A stretch of DNA of 64,000 bases from Xiphias gladius (Eukaryota > Chordata > Actinopteri > Istiophoriformes > Xiphiidae). The position numbers and the translations under genes are program-made. Numbering within the stretch: position 1 is the stretch's first letter; the number at the start of each line of letters is the position of its first letter. Below, in pieces: positions 13,345 to 24,130 of this stretch. The notes below the pieces were generated by a model. The model saw only the letters and a program-made list of their open reading frames with translations. It had not been told where the DNA came from and did no database searches. Location of the stretch: assembly GCF_016859285.1 (NCBI RefSeq), contig NC_053420.1:9372001-9436000 (forward strand). Reading direction: 5' to 3'.

Positions 13345-13493
13345 TTAGTTTGGTGAAGTGAAGCAGTGATCCTCGGCACCTCATCGATGGGAATTAGCGC
13401 GTCAGGAGGTCCCAAAACTCTGCCTCGCAGGCCGGCAGTGCCTGCGTGTGGCCGACCACAAATGCGGCGATGAATTACTCCATAAAGCGCCAT
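13345..13493 (-). CDS. Possible first exon upstream of the left-end membrane gene (50-codon open frame)
   Basis: An ATG at 13493 in good context (A at -3, G at +4) opens a frame of 49 codons plus 2 bases, ending at a GTACGTGC donor. The stretch is more GC- and CpG-rich than its surroundings, as expected of a promoter-proximal exon. If it is spliced directly to the exon at 12007-12058, the frame stops at the second codon boundary of that exon (AAC TGA), 5 bases before the strong ATG at 12049. It would then be a 50-codon upstream frame in the same transcript. Alternatively an unseen small exon continues it, or it belongs to another transcript. I do not recognise the peptide. Confidence 0.35.
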
Positions 13494-13514
13494 GATGGCG
13501 TTTGGGCGGGTGGG

Positions 13515-13536
13515 CTGGCTAGCTAGCTAGCTAGCT
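13515..13536. repeat. (GCTA)n microsatellite
   Basis: About five GCTA units just upstream of the ATG at 13493 on the minus strand. Confidence 0.8.
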
Positions 13537-14094
13537 CACGAAAGGTTGCGCTAGCAACGGCCGCTGAAGCAAAAGCTCTCGTAAATTAGTTTGAGAGTAA
13601 AACGGTGCGCACGGAGCAGGGTGGTGGGAGTTTAAATTACCCGCCCAACTGGAAAAGGGTGCGTTAGATATAAAATGTGTGGAGTCGCTGCAACACTGTA
13701 AACTCTGATTTCAAAGTTTTCTTTGAATCATATCCTCAATGCTACTCCACTTAGAAAAACCAGAGTTTTTTTGGATACCTAAAAAAAATACGACATGTTT
13801 ATGTTACGTGCCATCAGTTTTTAATTATTTCGACTGTGTCTTGAAGAAATCCTGTTTTCCGTCAGTTTGGTACGGCGAATGGCTCTAAACACTACGATAC
13901 CCATGAGCCTCGGCGACCGTTGGTCTGGACATGAAGCTAGTCCCAGGTGCGAGTCACAGCTGTGATAAAACTGGGCCATAAAACGCACAATTGTTGCTAA
14001 ACTCGTCTGACATCGACTCGGAATCTGGAAGCAAACTGATCTGTAATTGTAACTTTTCACGTTTGTTCACTTTATTTTGACACAGGGACACTGT

Positions 14095-14265
14095 CAACGG
14101 TGGAAAGTAACTGAGTATATTTACTCATGCACTGTACTTAGGTACTTGTATTTAACTTTAGTATGCCATTTTATGCTACTTAGTACTTCTTCTCCACTAC
14201 ATTTCAGAGGGAAATATTTTTTTCTATTACTACATATACCAAGAAGCTCTAGTGAACCCATTAGT
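14095..14265 (+). repeat. Dispersed repeat, 'AAGTAACTGAGTA' paste family
   Basis: GGAAAGTAACTGAGTATATTTACTC, CACTGTACTTAGGTACTTG and CTCCACTACATTTCAGAGG are in the order of a common percomorph repeat. Related copies lie at about 25.8, 34.05, 34.7 and 45.7 kb. Confidence 0.7.
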
Positions 14266-14319
14266 TACTCTAAGAATTAAATTAAAACACTTAGGATAAT
14301 CTTATAATTTGCAGTGTTG

Positions 14320-14480
14320 TAAACTAATAATTCCCAGGCTTTTTGGCTTGTGACCCCTTACAAAAAACCATTTGGGGCTCCTTGCCATGTTTCAGATGTC
14401 TGAGTTTCTTATCATTTACACCAAAGAGTCATTTGCCCTCTAAACTTCCTTGGATGGTTTGGTTTAAATTACTGTTCAAG
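14320..14480 (+). repeat. Dispersed repeat fragment (GGCTTGTGACCCCTTAC)
   Basis: CCAGGCTTTTTGGCTTGTGACCCCTTACAAAA is followed by GTGTCTGAG-like and CTAAACTTCCTTGGATGG blocks. I recognise the order as a teleost dispersed repeat. Confidence 0.45.
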
Positions 14481-17204
14481 GCTCGGTGAGGTAAAAGTAT
14501 CCAAGAGTTAATACAAAAAAACAGCAGAAATTAAAGAAAGATCCCAAAACTGAACACAATTTTGTGTATCAGAACTTCGTTTTTTTTTTTTTTCTTCTTC
14601 CCTCTCCCATTAATCACTTTTATTCTTTTAATCATTAAGACACTTTTGTACATTGACTTAAGATGTTCAAATTTCCACTTTTTTTTTCTCAGCATTTCAA
14701 GGACTTGAAACAAAATTAAAATAATTGATACAATATACACACGATACATAAATATTAACTGCCAAGGTTTAAGGAGACGCAATCACAAATAAAGTGAGGA
14801 AGTTGTGATGTAATTACATTCAAATAAAGGGATGAAATCAACATGGAATGTTTCACTTCTTACTGTACTTCTCAACTTTGTCCCAGATAAAAGGGGAAAG
14901 CACGACCCCAGAACAGCCTGAATTCTACCAAGCAGAGGTTTAACACAGCCTTGGAAATGCTCCACACGGATCTTGGTCATGCTGATTCAACAGCATTTTC
15001 TGCAGTGTTGTCATTGGCACATTGTGCTGCAAACATCCTGCTCAACATCATTCCAACTGCGTTTTATTGGGGTTATTTCTGGGAAGTGTTAAGGCCTTTT
15101 TCAGAAAGTCAAATCAAATCTAATGTGATACAGTGACTGTTCCATGACAGGGCACATTATCCAGCGGAAAGCATTTAATAATTATACACAGAGAGACCCA
15201 AGGTGTGCCAAGAAATACCATTTCCTTTACAGTGGCACCGCCACCATTATCTTGACCAAGCAACATATTTCCGCTCTTTACTCATCAGGTGGACGTGTGC
15301 TGCTGCAGCCCATCTGCTTCAGAGCTCGATGTGAGATGCCCCAGTGCACACTAATGTTGTACAGCAGTCTTATGTGCATATTTGTAGCCCACCTAGTAGC
15401 TTGAATGAATGTTGCCGTTTTCCTCTCACCACAGTACGAGACTGCTGAGTGCATGTCTTTAACCACTGAGTAGCTGTTAGAGCTTTGGGTCACGGGCCAA
15501 AATCAGATCCCTGTAATAACTGAGACATTTGTTTTCTATTGACATGATCTGTTTTTCATTATACTGCATATTCAATGATAATGTTCTTCTTGAACAGTGT
15601 CAAAATAATAAGGCATTTGCATTTTTAGGTTTTTAACTGAGATCACAATTATTCACGAAGCTCCCAGTGTGTTCTTCACACAGAAATGATCTTTAATAAG
15701 ACAATATACATGACATGAGCATGTATGCTTCTAATGTATTTTTCTGCTGCTGTAATTCAGCTGATCTACAACACATTCTCAGGTGATGCATAAAAAATCT
15801 CAAAATGGCTCAGCTGCCGGCATTAGCTTGAGTAGATCAAGTGTTCTAAAGTTATTGGATTGTCAGTGTTAATGAAACTAATCGAGGAGAGTCACAATCA
15901 AGATCGCATAAAGATTCAAACTGATACTATTTATGTCTCTAGTTGACCTCGTCTTTGAATGTACCGTGGCATCATTCTTGGTTGTGATTGACCCAAAATC
16001 TCAGGCACTGTATATACTGTGGGCTCAGAGCAATCTGAAACCAACGTGAATGTTGGCGTTACGCTTCGTGTCCGTTCCTGTCCACGTTAACATTTAGCCA
16101 AACTGTAACTGAACCTTTCGATGCTTTTTGCTTTTCTGACAGAGTATGCACGAGATCATTTGAGTTAAACAACATGTTTTTCTCCTTTGTACTCTACTAG
16201 TCTTATACTCTACGCTTTCGTATAATAGTTTGACAAAACAATCCCAACTCGAAGTTCACTCGATTCACATATACAGTAGGGTGAGCACTCACAAATTTTC
16301 TTCTTACGTTTTTTTTAATCAAATCCTCAGCGACAGTCCACTACACACATACTGTACACAGTGTTTTAGAGCCCAACACATCCACGCTGTAGCGAAGAAT
16401 TTCATTCAAGAAATTTTGTAAGTTATTTCCCTATGTGTGAATACAGTGGACTTTTGCTCCTGGCGCGTAAGACTTATTATAAAGGCAATGAGTAGAGCCT
16501 GTTACCTACTGCTTTCCAGAGCTCTCAGCCATATCACGGGGTTTTCATCGGCACATGGAGTGTGCTCGGTTGTCATGGACGTGTTGACGTGAGAGCTCAG
16601 CGGCTGTTTAGGAGGCCATCCATTGCTCTTTCAGGACTCCCCCCCCTGAGAAGACGTTTAACTGAGGTCACATATCAACAAGTTCATCTCCATGACTGAG
16701 ATGAGCTTACTTTGTCCGCTGATAAGGAATGTGTGATAGGGTTGAAGACTCCAGAAAAAGCCAGTGAGTCAACTTTGAGTCGCTGTCGTGTTATCAAACT
16801 GTTGATAGGTCAGTTGATCCAAGGTCAAGAATGAACTTTTATGCTTAAAATAAATCGTATATATTGTATGTATATACAAATAGTTGCCTACATATACATG
16901 TACATGTAGTGTACGCATGGACGCTTTTCCTTCCTTTAACGTACTTCACCAGTGTCAGACACTTAATACGCCAGGAATGCACAGCTTGAGTAGACTTTCT
17001 GTCTAGTACAAGCATTTTATACCACCAGCAAAGGTAACTATTCAACCTCTGTGTTGGTCCAGCAGTTAATTGTTAAGTGGTCTGCAGAAAAGAAGGAGAA
17101 TGTGTTACAGTTAGACTTTATGAAAGACACATGCTGTGGTTGGGGGTATTAGTGTCAGGAAAACGGTCAGTGTTGCTTCACTTGTTTTCAGACACGGTAC
17201 AGAA

Positions 17205-17320
17205 TCAGGGTGGCTTATATAGCAAACAGCCCATTCTGCAGGTGAAAGGTCACAGGTTTAAGTCCCCTGTCTGCCAGAGACCACCATTGTTGAGCAGCTG
17301 TAAAGCAAGAGCAGCTCCTG
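17205..17320 (+). mobile_element. tRNA-like SINE fragment
   Basis: The order GTGGCTTATATAGCAAACAG, CCCATTCTGCAGGTGAAAGG, TCACAGGTTTAAGTCCCC and TGTCTGCCAGAGACCACCATTG is consistent with a decayed tRNA-derived SINE head. GGTTTAAGTCCCC resembles a B box. Confidence 0.4.
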
Positions 17321-18382
17321 TGTCAGTGTAGATTCTTTACAGGAGTACACTGGTGTCATTTAAATTTACAGCCCATTTACCTCTGTTTATCTACAGCTGA
17401 CACTTTAATTTTGCTGTACATTCCTGTAAGTGCGCCGTGTCCTGATGACTGTTTCTAACTTCCTCTGCCATACTTGAAATTAACTACTTGTAAAGATATT
17501 TGAAATTTTTGTCAGGGATTATTTTGGAACTTTTCAAGCTTTTGGAGACTTTATTTCTGTGGGTTTCAGGTGGCTGACACTAAGTAAGGTGTGACGTAAC
17601 AGCTAGTCTGCCGACATGAAAACGCTTAACTCAAGCACACTTGAGCACAGTGACATAAGAACAGGACAAAATGCCAAAACTAAATTAAGGCTTTTGCTTT
17701 ACTGTGATGGATTATCTTGCCCGAACGGGGGCTGCGTTTCATCGCTGCACAGAAAGGAATCATGATACTTTAGATGCAGGAAATCAAACCGGATGGAATA
17801 ATTTAACAGAGCGAGACAATGAACAGCAATACCCTGATTAAAGAGACTGTTATGTAGTGTTGACATCTTTCTAACTCCGCTGGTGTTTCTGTGCGGCTTC
17901 ATATACAGAATACCAAATTCCAAAATGATCTAGTTTTTTAATGGCTCCTAAACAATCTTTAAACTTCAAATATCTTGATATATATCTGTCTTTTAAGCCG
18001 CAGGACTGTTAAACCCTCAAGAACCTGTCAAAACGCATATGTTGAGGAATGCTGACAGAATTTACAATGTTAATATTAAAATACCCTACATGTTTCTTTT
18101 GCTTTAACAAATCTTTGATTTTATTTTTTTCAAGTAATTTAAAATGACAGAAAGACAGTTTATGCATATAATGCACAGATTTTGCATTTTAAACATACAT
18201 ACACACCCTGCATGTTTCCACATTAGGAAATATACATTATGCAGGTCTGCTTTTTTATTGTGAGGATCTGGTGAGCGGGAATAACATATTAACTTTTTCT
18301 TCCGGTATCAGTCTCAGAAAGAATGTGTTTACAGTGGTTTTATGAGCCGGCTGAGACACTTACTCCGCTTGTCTCTCAACAG

Positions 18383-18531
18383 CGCTGAAGAGTGGAGACA
18401 GAGGAGGGCAGAGGTGTGCTGGATGGGGGCCACAGCCGGGCCTGATGGCAGGAGCCCAGACCACATCAAGCTCTAATCACACCCTCTAGGGGCCTCCGGG
18501 GTGCTACAGTTCACGTGGAGACACTGAAAAG
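18383..18531 (+). other. ngf: Possible 5' noncoding exon of ngf
   Basis: A GC-rich block of 149 bases lies between a good acceptor (GTCTCTCAACAG) and a good donor (AAAAG/GTATGA). It has no long open frame. It lies 4 kb upstream of the ngf coding exon on the same strand. Vertebrate ngf genes have several noncoding 5' exons, so this is a reasonable but unproven candidate. Confidence 0.3.
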
Positions 18532-18944
18532 GTATGAAGATGGATGGATGATAGTCTCCAAAGGAAAGAAGTGCACAAAAAGTAAAATGTATATATACTA
18601 TTGATTCATTGGTGCAGCAGCATATAGATCAACCAGTCAAACCATCTGTAGGGTCACAAACACAACATCAAATAAGTTGCTCAATACGTGATGACATCCT
18701 AAATAAGACTAAGTTTTATTCAATACAGACTTGCACATGTCAAAATGCCATATTAACATGATTTCACAAAAATCATATTTAGGCCTAAAATCTTATGTAT
18801 TGATGCTATAGAAATTCAAATCCGCTTCATTGTCTACTCTTTAACAAATCCTTACATTTTACACAGTTACATGTTTTTCTGAAAAAACTAGCAATTAAAA
18901 TGAGCGATAAACAGGATATGAAATAATAGGGAATATGTTGTAAA

Positions 18945-19130
18945 ATTGATTGGGCAGCTCAGAAGGTAGAGCAGGTCATCCCCTGACAGGAAGGTCAGCG
19001 GTTCGATGCCCAGCTCCTCCTGGCCGCATGTTGAAGTGTCCTTGGGGCAAAATACTGAATATGCGTGAGTGCACGTGTGCGAATGCGATGTATGAGCTTG
19101 TGTGCGGATGGGAGAATGTAGTTGATAAGA
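18945..19130 (+). mobile_element. tRNA-derived SINE
   Basis: GGGCAGCTCAGAAGGTAGAGCAGG resembles a tRNA A-box region. CAGCGGTTCGATGCCCAG is a near-perfect B box. These are followed by GCATGTTGAAGTGTCCTTGGGGCAAAATACTGAA, a tail I recognise from percomorph tRNA SINEs. It is truncated or diverged at the 3' side. Confidence 0.75.
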
Positions 19131-19311
19131 CTCCATTTGCCGATTTACCATCTAATTGAAACAAAAAACATACTCGAGCAGGGAGGAAATTCCACTGCTG
19201 GTAGATGAGGTACATTAGAGAAATCATATAATAAGAAGAAATTGACAGGAGCAGAAAAAGAAGATGTCGGGAAAATGAGCTTTATTCATGTTGTTTGCTC
19301 CCCTAACATAT

Positions 19312-19560
19312 TCAATAAAAAAAAAGAGAAAAGTGGTGTAACATGCTACTAAACGCAAATAATTTGTCTAAAACCACCCTATTCTGTATTATTGTAATTG
19401 GTCAGGTATGTATTATTCATCTTGACCAACGATATTTTGCACAATCTCTCCAAAACGTGTCTCAGAAGGTGCTCGCCTCTGTTTCTGCACTGCAGTTGTC
19501 TGGGGATCTAATCTCAGATCAGACCTCTGGAGTTCTCTTAAATTTTAAAGAAATTTAAAG
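19312..19560 (+). repeat. Dispersed repeat, uninterrupted copy A
   Basis: It runs from an A-rich start with AAAGTGGTGTAACATGCTACTAAA, through ATTATTCATCTTGACCAACGA and CAGAAGGTGCTCGCCTCTGTTTCTGCACTGCAG, to CAGACCTCTGGAG. A second copy with the same block order sits at 23.59-24.35 kb, split by an insertion. Confidence 0.6.
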
Positions 19561-20227
19561 TTGTAAGAAAGGTGATAGCTTTTGTTTGTAAGCACGTGAT
19601 CAGGTGTAACAGTGAAGAATTGTTGTTTTTGTCGTCCGCTCGAGTCCAAAATTTCGCTTGAAGCAGCTTGTTAAAAACAGGCCGTGACCTATGCTCACAA
19701 AACTTCTCCAGTACTCCTCTTTTTCCTGTCCCGCTTGTCTACAGACATTTTTCACCGCAGATGATTTAACACGGGAAACTCATAGGCATAATAATAACAT
19801 TAATAATTGTTCTGTGTCAGTAGGCCATGCCAGCGAGCCAGCAGTTTATTACCAAACCCTGGAACTAATACACTTGAATAGAATCACCCATCATTAAAAC
19901 TGTGTTTTTCTAAAATTACATAACAAAACATCTGCCAGGAAAAGGCACTATTCTAAGACATTTTTGCTGACCAAAATCTCTAGTGGATTTCTAAAATGAC
20001 TGTTGACATGTTAGCTTTTCATATGTAATGAGGCATGTCTTATAGAGTATTAGTAAAATGCTTCAGGTAGCATTTTAAAATAGAATTAACTACGAAACAG
20101 AGACAATGGACAAGATCATTTTTATCCTTTTATCCATCTCACATGTGTGTGTTTCTTAATGTCTTCTTAATGTTCCTCTTGCAAAAGAGATGTTGCCACT
20201 GGAGAGGCACTTTGCGCATTTTCTAAT

Positions 20228-20250
20228 CCCCCCCCCCCCTTTTTTTTTTT
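20228..20250. repeat. C/T homopolymer run
   Basis: About 12 C followed directly by about 11 T. Confidence 0.9.
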
Positions 20251-21179
20251 AATCGTTCTTACACTTGGCTTTAAAAGTTTTAGTTCTTTTTTCCACTGGA
20301 TGAATGTCTCCTGCTTCCTGCTGTAAAGCAACCTTTCTGTGTGCCCCATAGCAATCCCACTAATTGGCACATAATGTCAAAATAAGAAAAGGCAAGCCTC
20401 CAGTGCAGTGATCTGATCTGTTTACAGCAATTATACTAATCATCCTAAAATTGATGCACTAGTGTTCTTTTTTTTTTTTTTTATGTCCAAATGTTGCACC
20501 ACACACAGGAAAACAGAGCCCAGTGGTGAGGTGTGAACAGACCTCAAAAGCGTTTATTGGTGTAATCATAGCTCACATCAATTACTTTCTGTACAGGCTA
20601 TATTTTTCTTTTGATTTATTGTGCCAACAATTTGAATCCAGGAGCACTCACCCTCACGCCCGAGGCAAAAACAACATACAGTATCATAAACCTACCTGAC
20701 AGATCCCCCTAGCATCGCTGTCACAGGTGTTAACACGCCTGCAATTCCTGTTGTACTGAGTTAATACACTGCACAGGCTGTCAATTTATGCAAACCGGTA
20801 AGGACAGAGTGGAGTGGAGTCAAAGTGTAAAGAAAAGAGAATGGTTTCAAACCGATGGGATGTCAGAACAATGTCAGTTATATTCCCGTGGGTGATGTGA
20901 CACCTACTGTATTTCCATGGATGACTATAAACAGGATCTTCTTTTCTATTCCACGAAGGGACTTCTGCTCTGTTTCTAGGGAACCGTTCAATTTCTTTCC
21001 TGCTTAACCGGAGACAAACTCATGGATTCCATTTTCATGTCTGTCAATACAGTTGGAAGATTATATTAAACTGAGAGCTTTGCGGAGCTTAGATCAAATC
21101 AGGGATATCTTTGGAATCAAGAGGAAAAATTCTCCCAAACTTGAAGGATAATCAAGGTTAAAGGTTAAGTGTATTTATC

Positions 21180-21198
21180 CAAAAAAAAAAAAAAAAAA
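21180..21198. repeat. Poly-A tract
   Basis: About 18 consecutive A, read directly. Confidence 0.9.
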
Positions 21199-22561
21199 GA
21201 AAATTATGAAAATGCAAGGTTCCCATCCATATCAGCCATTAAATTGGATATGAAACCTTCAACCACTTCCTGTTTACATTCAGAAAATATAAATTTGGGA
21301 TAGTAGTTGTAATCTGTTGAGCCACTCAAGCAGGGCTTCATTTCAGTATCCTGCCTACTTCTTTCGGATTTGTAGACTAATTTTTAAATTAGCTCTTATG
21401 CTTGAGCGTAGAATTTTTGATCCGAATTTCCGGACCTTTGACCATCTCTAACCTAAACCTGAAAATAACCATTTGCTGTTTGCAAATGAAGTGCTGAAGA
21501 CCAAAGAAGTCTTGTCAAAGTCCCGTTTAAATATAAACATGTCACACACAGATTTATTTATTTTTTTAATGTACTGTACTTGAGAAAACTCTTAAGATTA
21601 GTCCATCAACCTTCAGTGTTAGGTGAAGGTGTGTTTTCCTACTTTAAAAAGAGGAGCTGCTACATTTGGTATTATCCACACACTGAATTAAGGCTCCCAA
21701 AACTTCAGTGGAATGTAATTCAATTATTTATTTATTTATTTTTGCTTCACTAGTATTTGGGGCTGTAATCCAGTGTACAGACACTCTCCATTTGTCTCTC
21801 TGTTATCCTCCATCTGGCCTATAACAGGATTAGATGTGCAGTTTCTGTTCCTTGAAACTGCACCAGATATATAAAAAAGTACTGTATTCTTTATTTTGTC
21901 TGACTTTTGGGAAGCACGAAAAAAGAAGCTGAATATATACTTTTTTTTAAAGTGGCTATACTCAATATATTTTTTTTGTTAAGGATGGATCACATGACTA
22001 CTTACAGTATGCGGGAAAGGGGTCACTCAAAGTGATGAACCCACAGAGAATCATCACTGACTGCAGTTCCCTGCAGCTCTACAGAGCTCAATGTGCTGTT
22101 TTGGCTGCAGCGGGCAGCGGTTTTCAGCCAAAATGCTCTATACCAACGTTACGCTACTTACTTGGCACCGGCTCAGCCAGATATTTCCCCTCAGGAGTTG
22201 GTAGAGGCCGAGGACCAAGCTAAATGGAGAAAATATTGGGCTTACGTTCACTGATGCGAAACTGGGCTCCAAATGAATTCTAATGTTACTACCTACTGTA
22301 TCTGCTAGATGTGTGAATAGGCAACTGTTTGCTAACAAGTTGGCCAAATCACTGACACATAATATGTCAGTGTTCGTTTCACAGCTTGTTTCCACTGCCC
22401 CAGAGTGCCCAGAAAATCAGCCATTGCAGGTTTAAAGCACTGTGTGAGAAATGCAGTTGTCAACACACCGGTACAAGGCCTTGTCACCATGTGAATATAC
22501 TGTATATCTACAAGAACAGAGGTTTTTTTGGTGTCTGTTTACGCCCTTAGGTTGTGTGCCC

Positions 22562-23167
22562 ATGAGGTCGTCCGTGCTGGTCCTGTTCCTCTTCTTCAGT
22601 GCCCAGGCTGTGGCCACTATCGGAGGGGAATCGTGTGCCGCCACGACGGCACAGCAGCGGGACCCAGGCAGCAACCGCAACTCCATCCCCGCAGTGGACC
22701 CCAAGCTCTTCACCAAGCGCCACTACCTCTCACCCAGGGTGCTCCTCAGCTCCCAGCCCCCCGATGCAGAGCCGGCAGCGTCACGGGGTGCCGGCAGAAG
22801 GACGCGCAGGCGAGCAGGGCAGCCTCAGCACCGTGGGGTGTACTCGGTGTGTGAGAGCATCAGCGTCTGGGTTGGCAACAAGACCAAGGCCACAGACATC
22901 TCAGGCAACGAGGTGACGGTGCTCCCGGATGTGAACATCAACAATGTCAACAAGAAGCAGTACTTCTTCGAGACAACGTGTCACAGCGCTCACTCGGGCA
23001 GCACAGGCTGTTTGGGAATCGATGCGAGAAACTGGAACTCCTACTGCACCAACTCACACACTTTTGTACGAGCGCTGACTTCGTTTGAAAACCTGGTGGC
23101 GTGGAGGCACATACGCATCAACGTGGCCTGTGTGTGCGTGCTCAGCCGCAAGTCATGGCGGCAGTGA
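22562..23167 (+). CDS. ngf: Nerve growth factor precursor
   Basis: Secreted neurotrophin that acts as a dimer on TrkA and p75NTR to support sensory and sympathetic neurons. The frame gives 201 residues from the ATG at 22562. A hydrophobic signal peptide spans about residues 1-20. A short prodomain follows and carries the NGF-typical DPKLFTKR and SPRVLLSSQPP blocks. The basic furin site RRTRRR ends at residue 84, leaving a mature chain of 117 residues. The six cystine-knot Cys are at 97, 140, 150, 162, 190 and 192, with the family motifs WNSYC and ACVCVLSRK. The whole precursor lies in one exon, as is usual. An acceptor-like CCCTTAG lies 12 bases before the ATG, which supports this start, although the frame stays open upstream to 22451. 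There is a sequon (NKT) at residue 106 in the mature chain. Length is normal for fish NGF. The prodomain blocks separate it from BDNF and NT-3. Confidence 0.95.
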   Translation: MRSSVLVLFLFFSAQAVATIGGESCAATTAQQRDPGSNRNSIPAVDPKLFTKRHYLSPRVLLSSQPPDAEPAASRGAGRRTRRRAGQPQHRGVYSVCESISVWVGNKTKATDISGNEVTVLPDVNINNVNKKQYFFETTCHSAHSGSTGCLGIDARNWNSYCTNSHTFVRALTSFENLVAWRHIRINVACVCVLSRKSWRQ

Positions 23168-23592
23168 ACACTTGACCCGCACATCGCACGCATGCAGGCT
23201 CACACACTCAGTCAAGTGCGGTACATACACATGCATACTCAAGTTAATTTGCAGCCAGTTGTGAATTTTCTCTGCGTAACTTATCACCAAAGACTTCTCA
23301 CCCTCTGCACAAAGTAAATTATTGGTATATGTCAAAGTATCAGGACTGCATGTATATACACCAGGCCTGGGTCAAATCGTATCCGCAGTTGGTTTGAAGC
23401 CAGGTTTTGACCTGTTGGAAGCACCAAGTATTAAGGGACTGTTGCGGTGTCATCTGACTACTTCAGCTCTGGTTTATAGCAGGCTCAGCACACAAAGGTT
23501 TAAAACGCAGGTGCAGGCTAAATTGCACCTGACTGCTGTGTGAAAAAGAGCATCAAACTTTTAAGAATTACGCATAGGATTGCTCTAGGAAC

Positions 23593-23598
23593 AATAAA
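23593..23598 (+). terminator. ngf: Candidate ngf polyadenylation signal
   Basis: AATAAA about 425 bases after the ngf stop codon. It lies at the A-rich start of a dispersed repeat, so it may be incidental. Confidence 0.35.
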
Positions 23599-23691
23599 AA
23601 TCAAAAAAAGAAAAAAGCGGTGCAACATCCTATCAAATGTTTAAAGCAAGTGCAAATAATAGGCTACGATTTCCCAAAGAAGCCAGGAACT

Positions 23692-24130
23692 CAGGAGAAA
23701 GGACCCAAATGCAGACACACAAGACAGGCTGATGCGGTGAAGGTGTTTTAATACAAAAAATCAGGCTGGACAGGTGGATGGACAGGTGTCAAGCACACCG
23801 GCAGGCACTAACGACACGGGGACCACGAGGGATGATCCACAGGAGCAAAGGTAGATCCACTAGGAACTCGGGAGCTTACACAGGAAACTAAAAAGACGAA
23901 CCGACCGAGAGTGAAGGGAGCACAGAGACTAAACACACGAGAAAGGCAGGGGTAATTGGGAACAGGGGACACTCAGCAGGGCGCGGCAGGCAATCAAATA
24001 GGCAGGAAACACACAAGGGCAGGAAGTACAACAACCGCAGACACACAAAAAAAGGTAATTTCAAATTTAAAACAGGAAATAATAACACAGAGTCCAGGGC
24101 AAAGAGTCACTCAAAGGGAAGATTATGACA
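23692..24130 (-). mobile_element. Nonautonomous mobile element inserted in repeat copy B
   Basis: Purine-rich sequence (GGACCCAAATGCAGACACAC, AGGTGTTTTAATACAAAA, then many ACAGG/GGCAGG blocks, ending near GATTATGACAT). I recognise this as a common teleost repeat, read here on its reverse strand. It interrupts the repeat described at 23588-24350. End points are approximate, and I could not define terminal repeats or a target-site duplication. Confidence 0.5.

Larger units (their letters stand above)
13560..18380. other. Intergenic between the left-end gene and ngf
   Basis: No protein-coding exon that I can support. It contains a paste-family repeat at about 14.1 kb, a further repeat at 14.32-14.48 kb, and a tRNA-like SINE fragment near 17.2 kb. 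The non-repetitive, moderately GC-rich stretch at about 16.45-16.78 kb could hold regulatory sequence, but nothing in it is diagnostic. Confidence 0.5.
18532..22540. other. Probable 5' intron or upstream region of ngf
   Basis: No coding exon seen. It contains a tRNA-derived SINE at 18.95-19.13 kb, one copy of a repeat at 19.31-19.56 kb, a C12T11 run near 20.23 kb and a poly-A run near 21.18 kb. Non-repetitive DNA at about 20.52-20.78 kb could be conserved, but this cannot be judged from one sequence. Confidence 0.45.
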
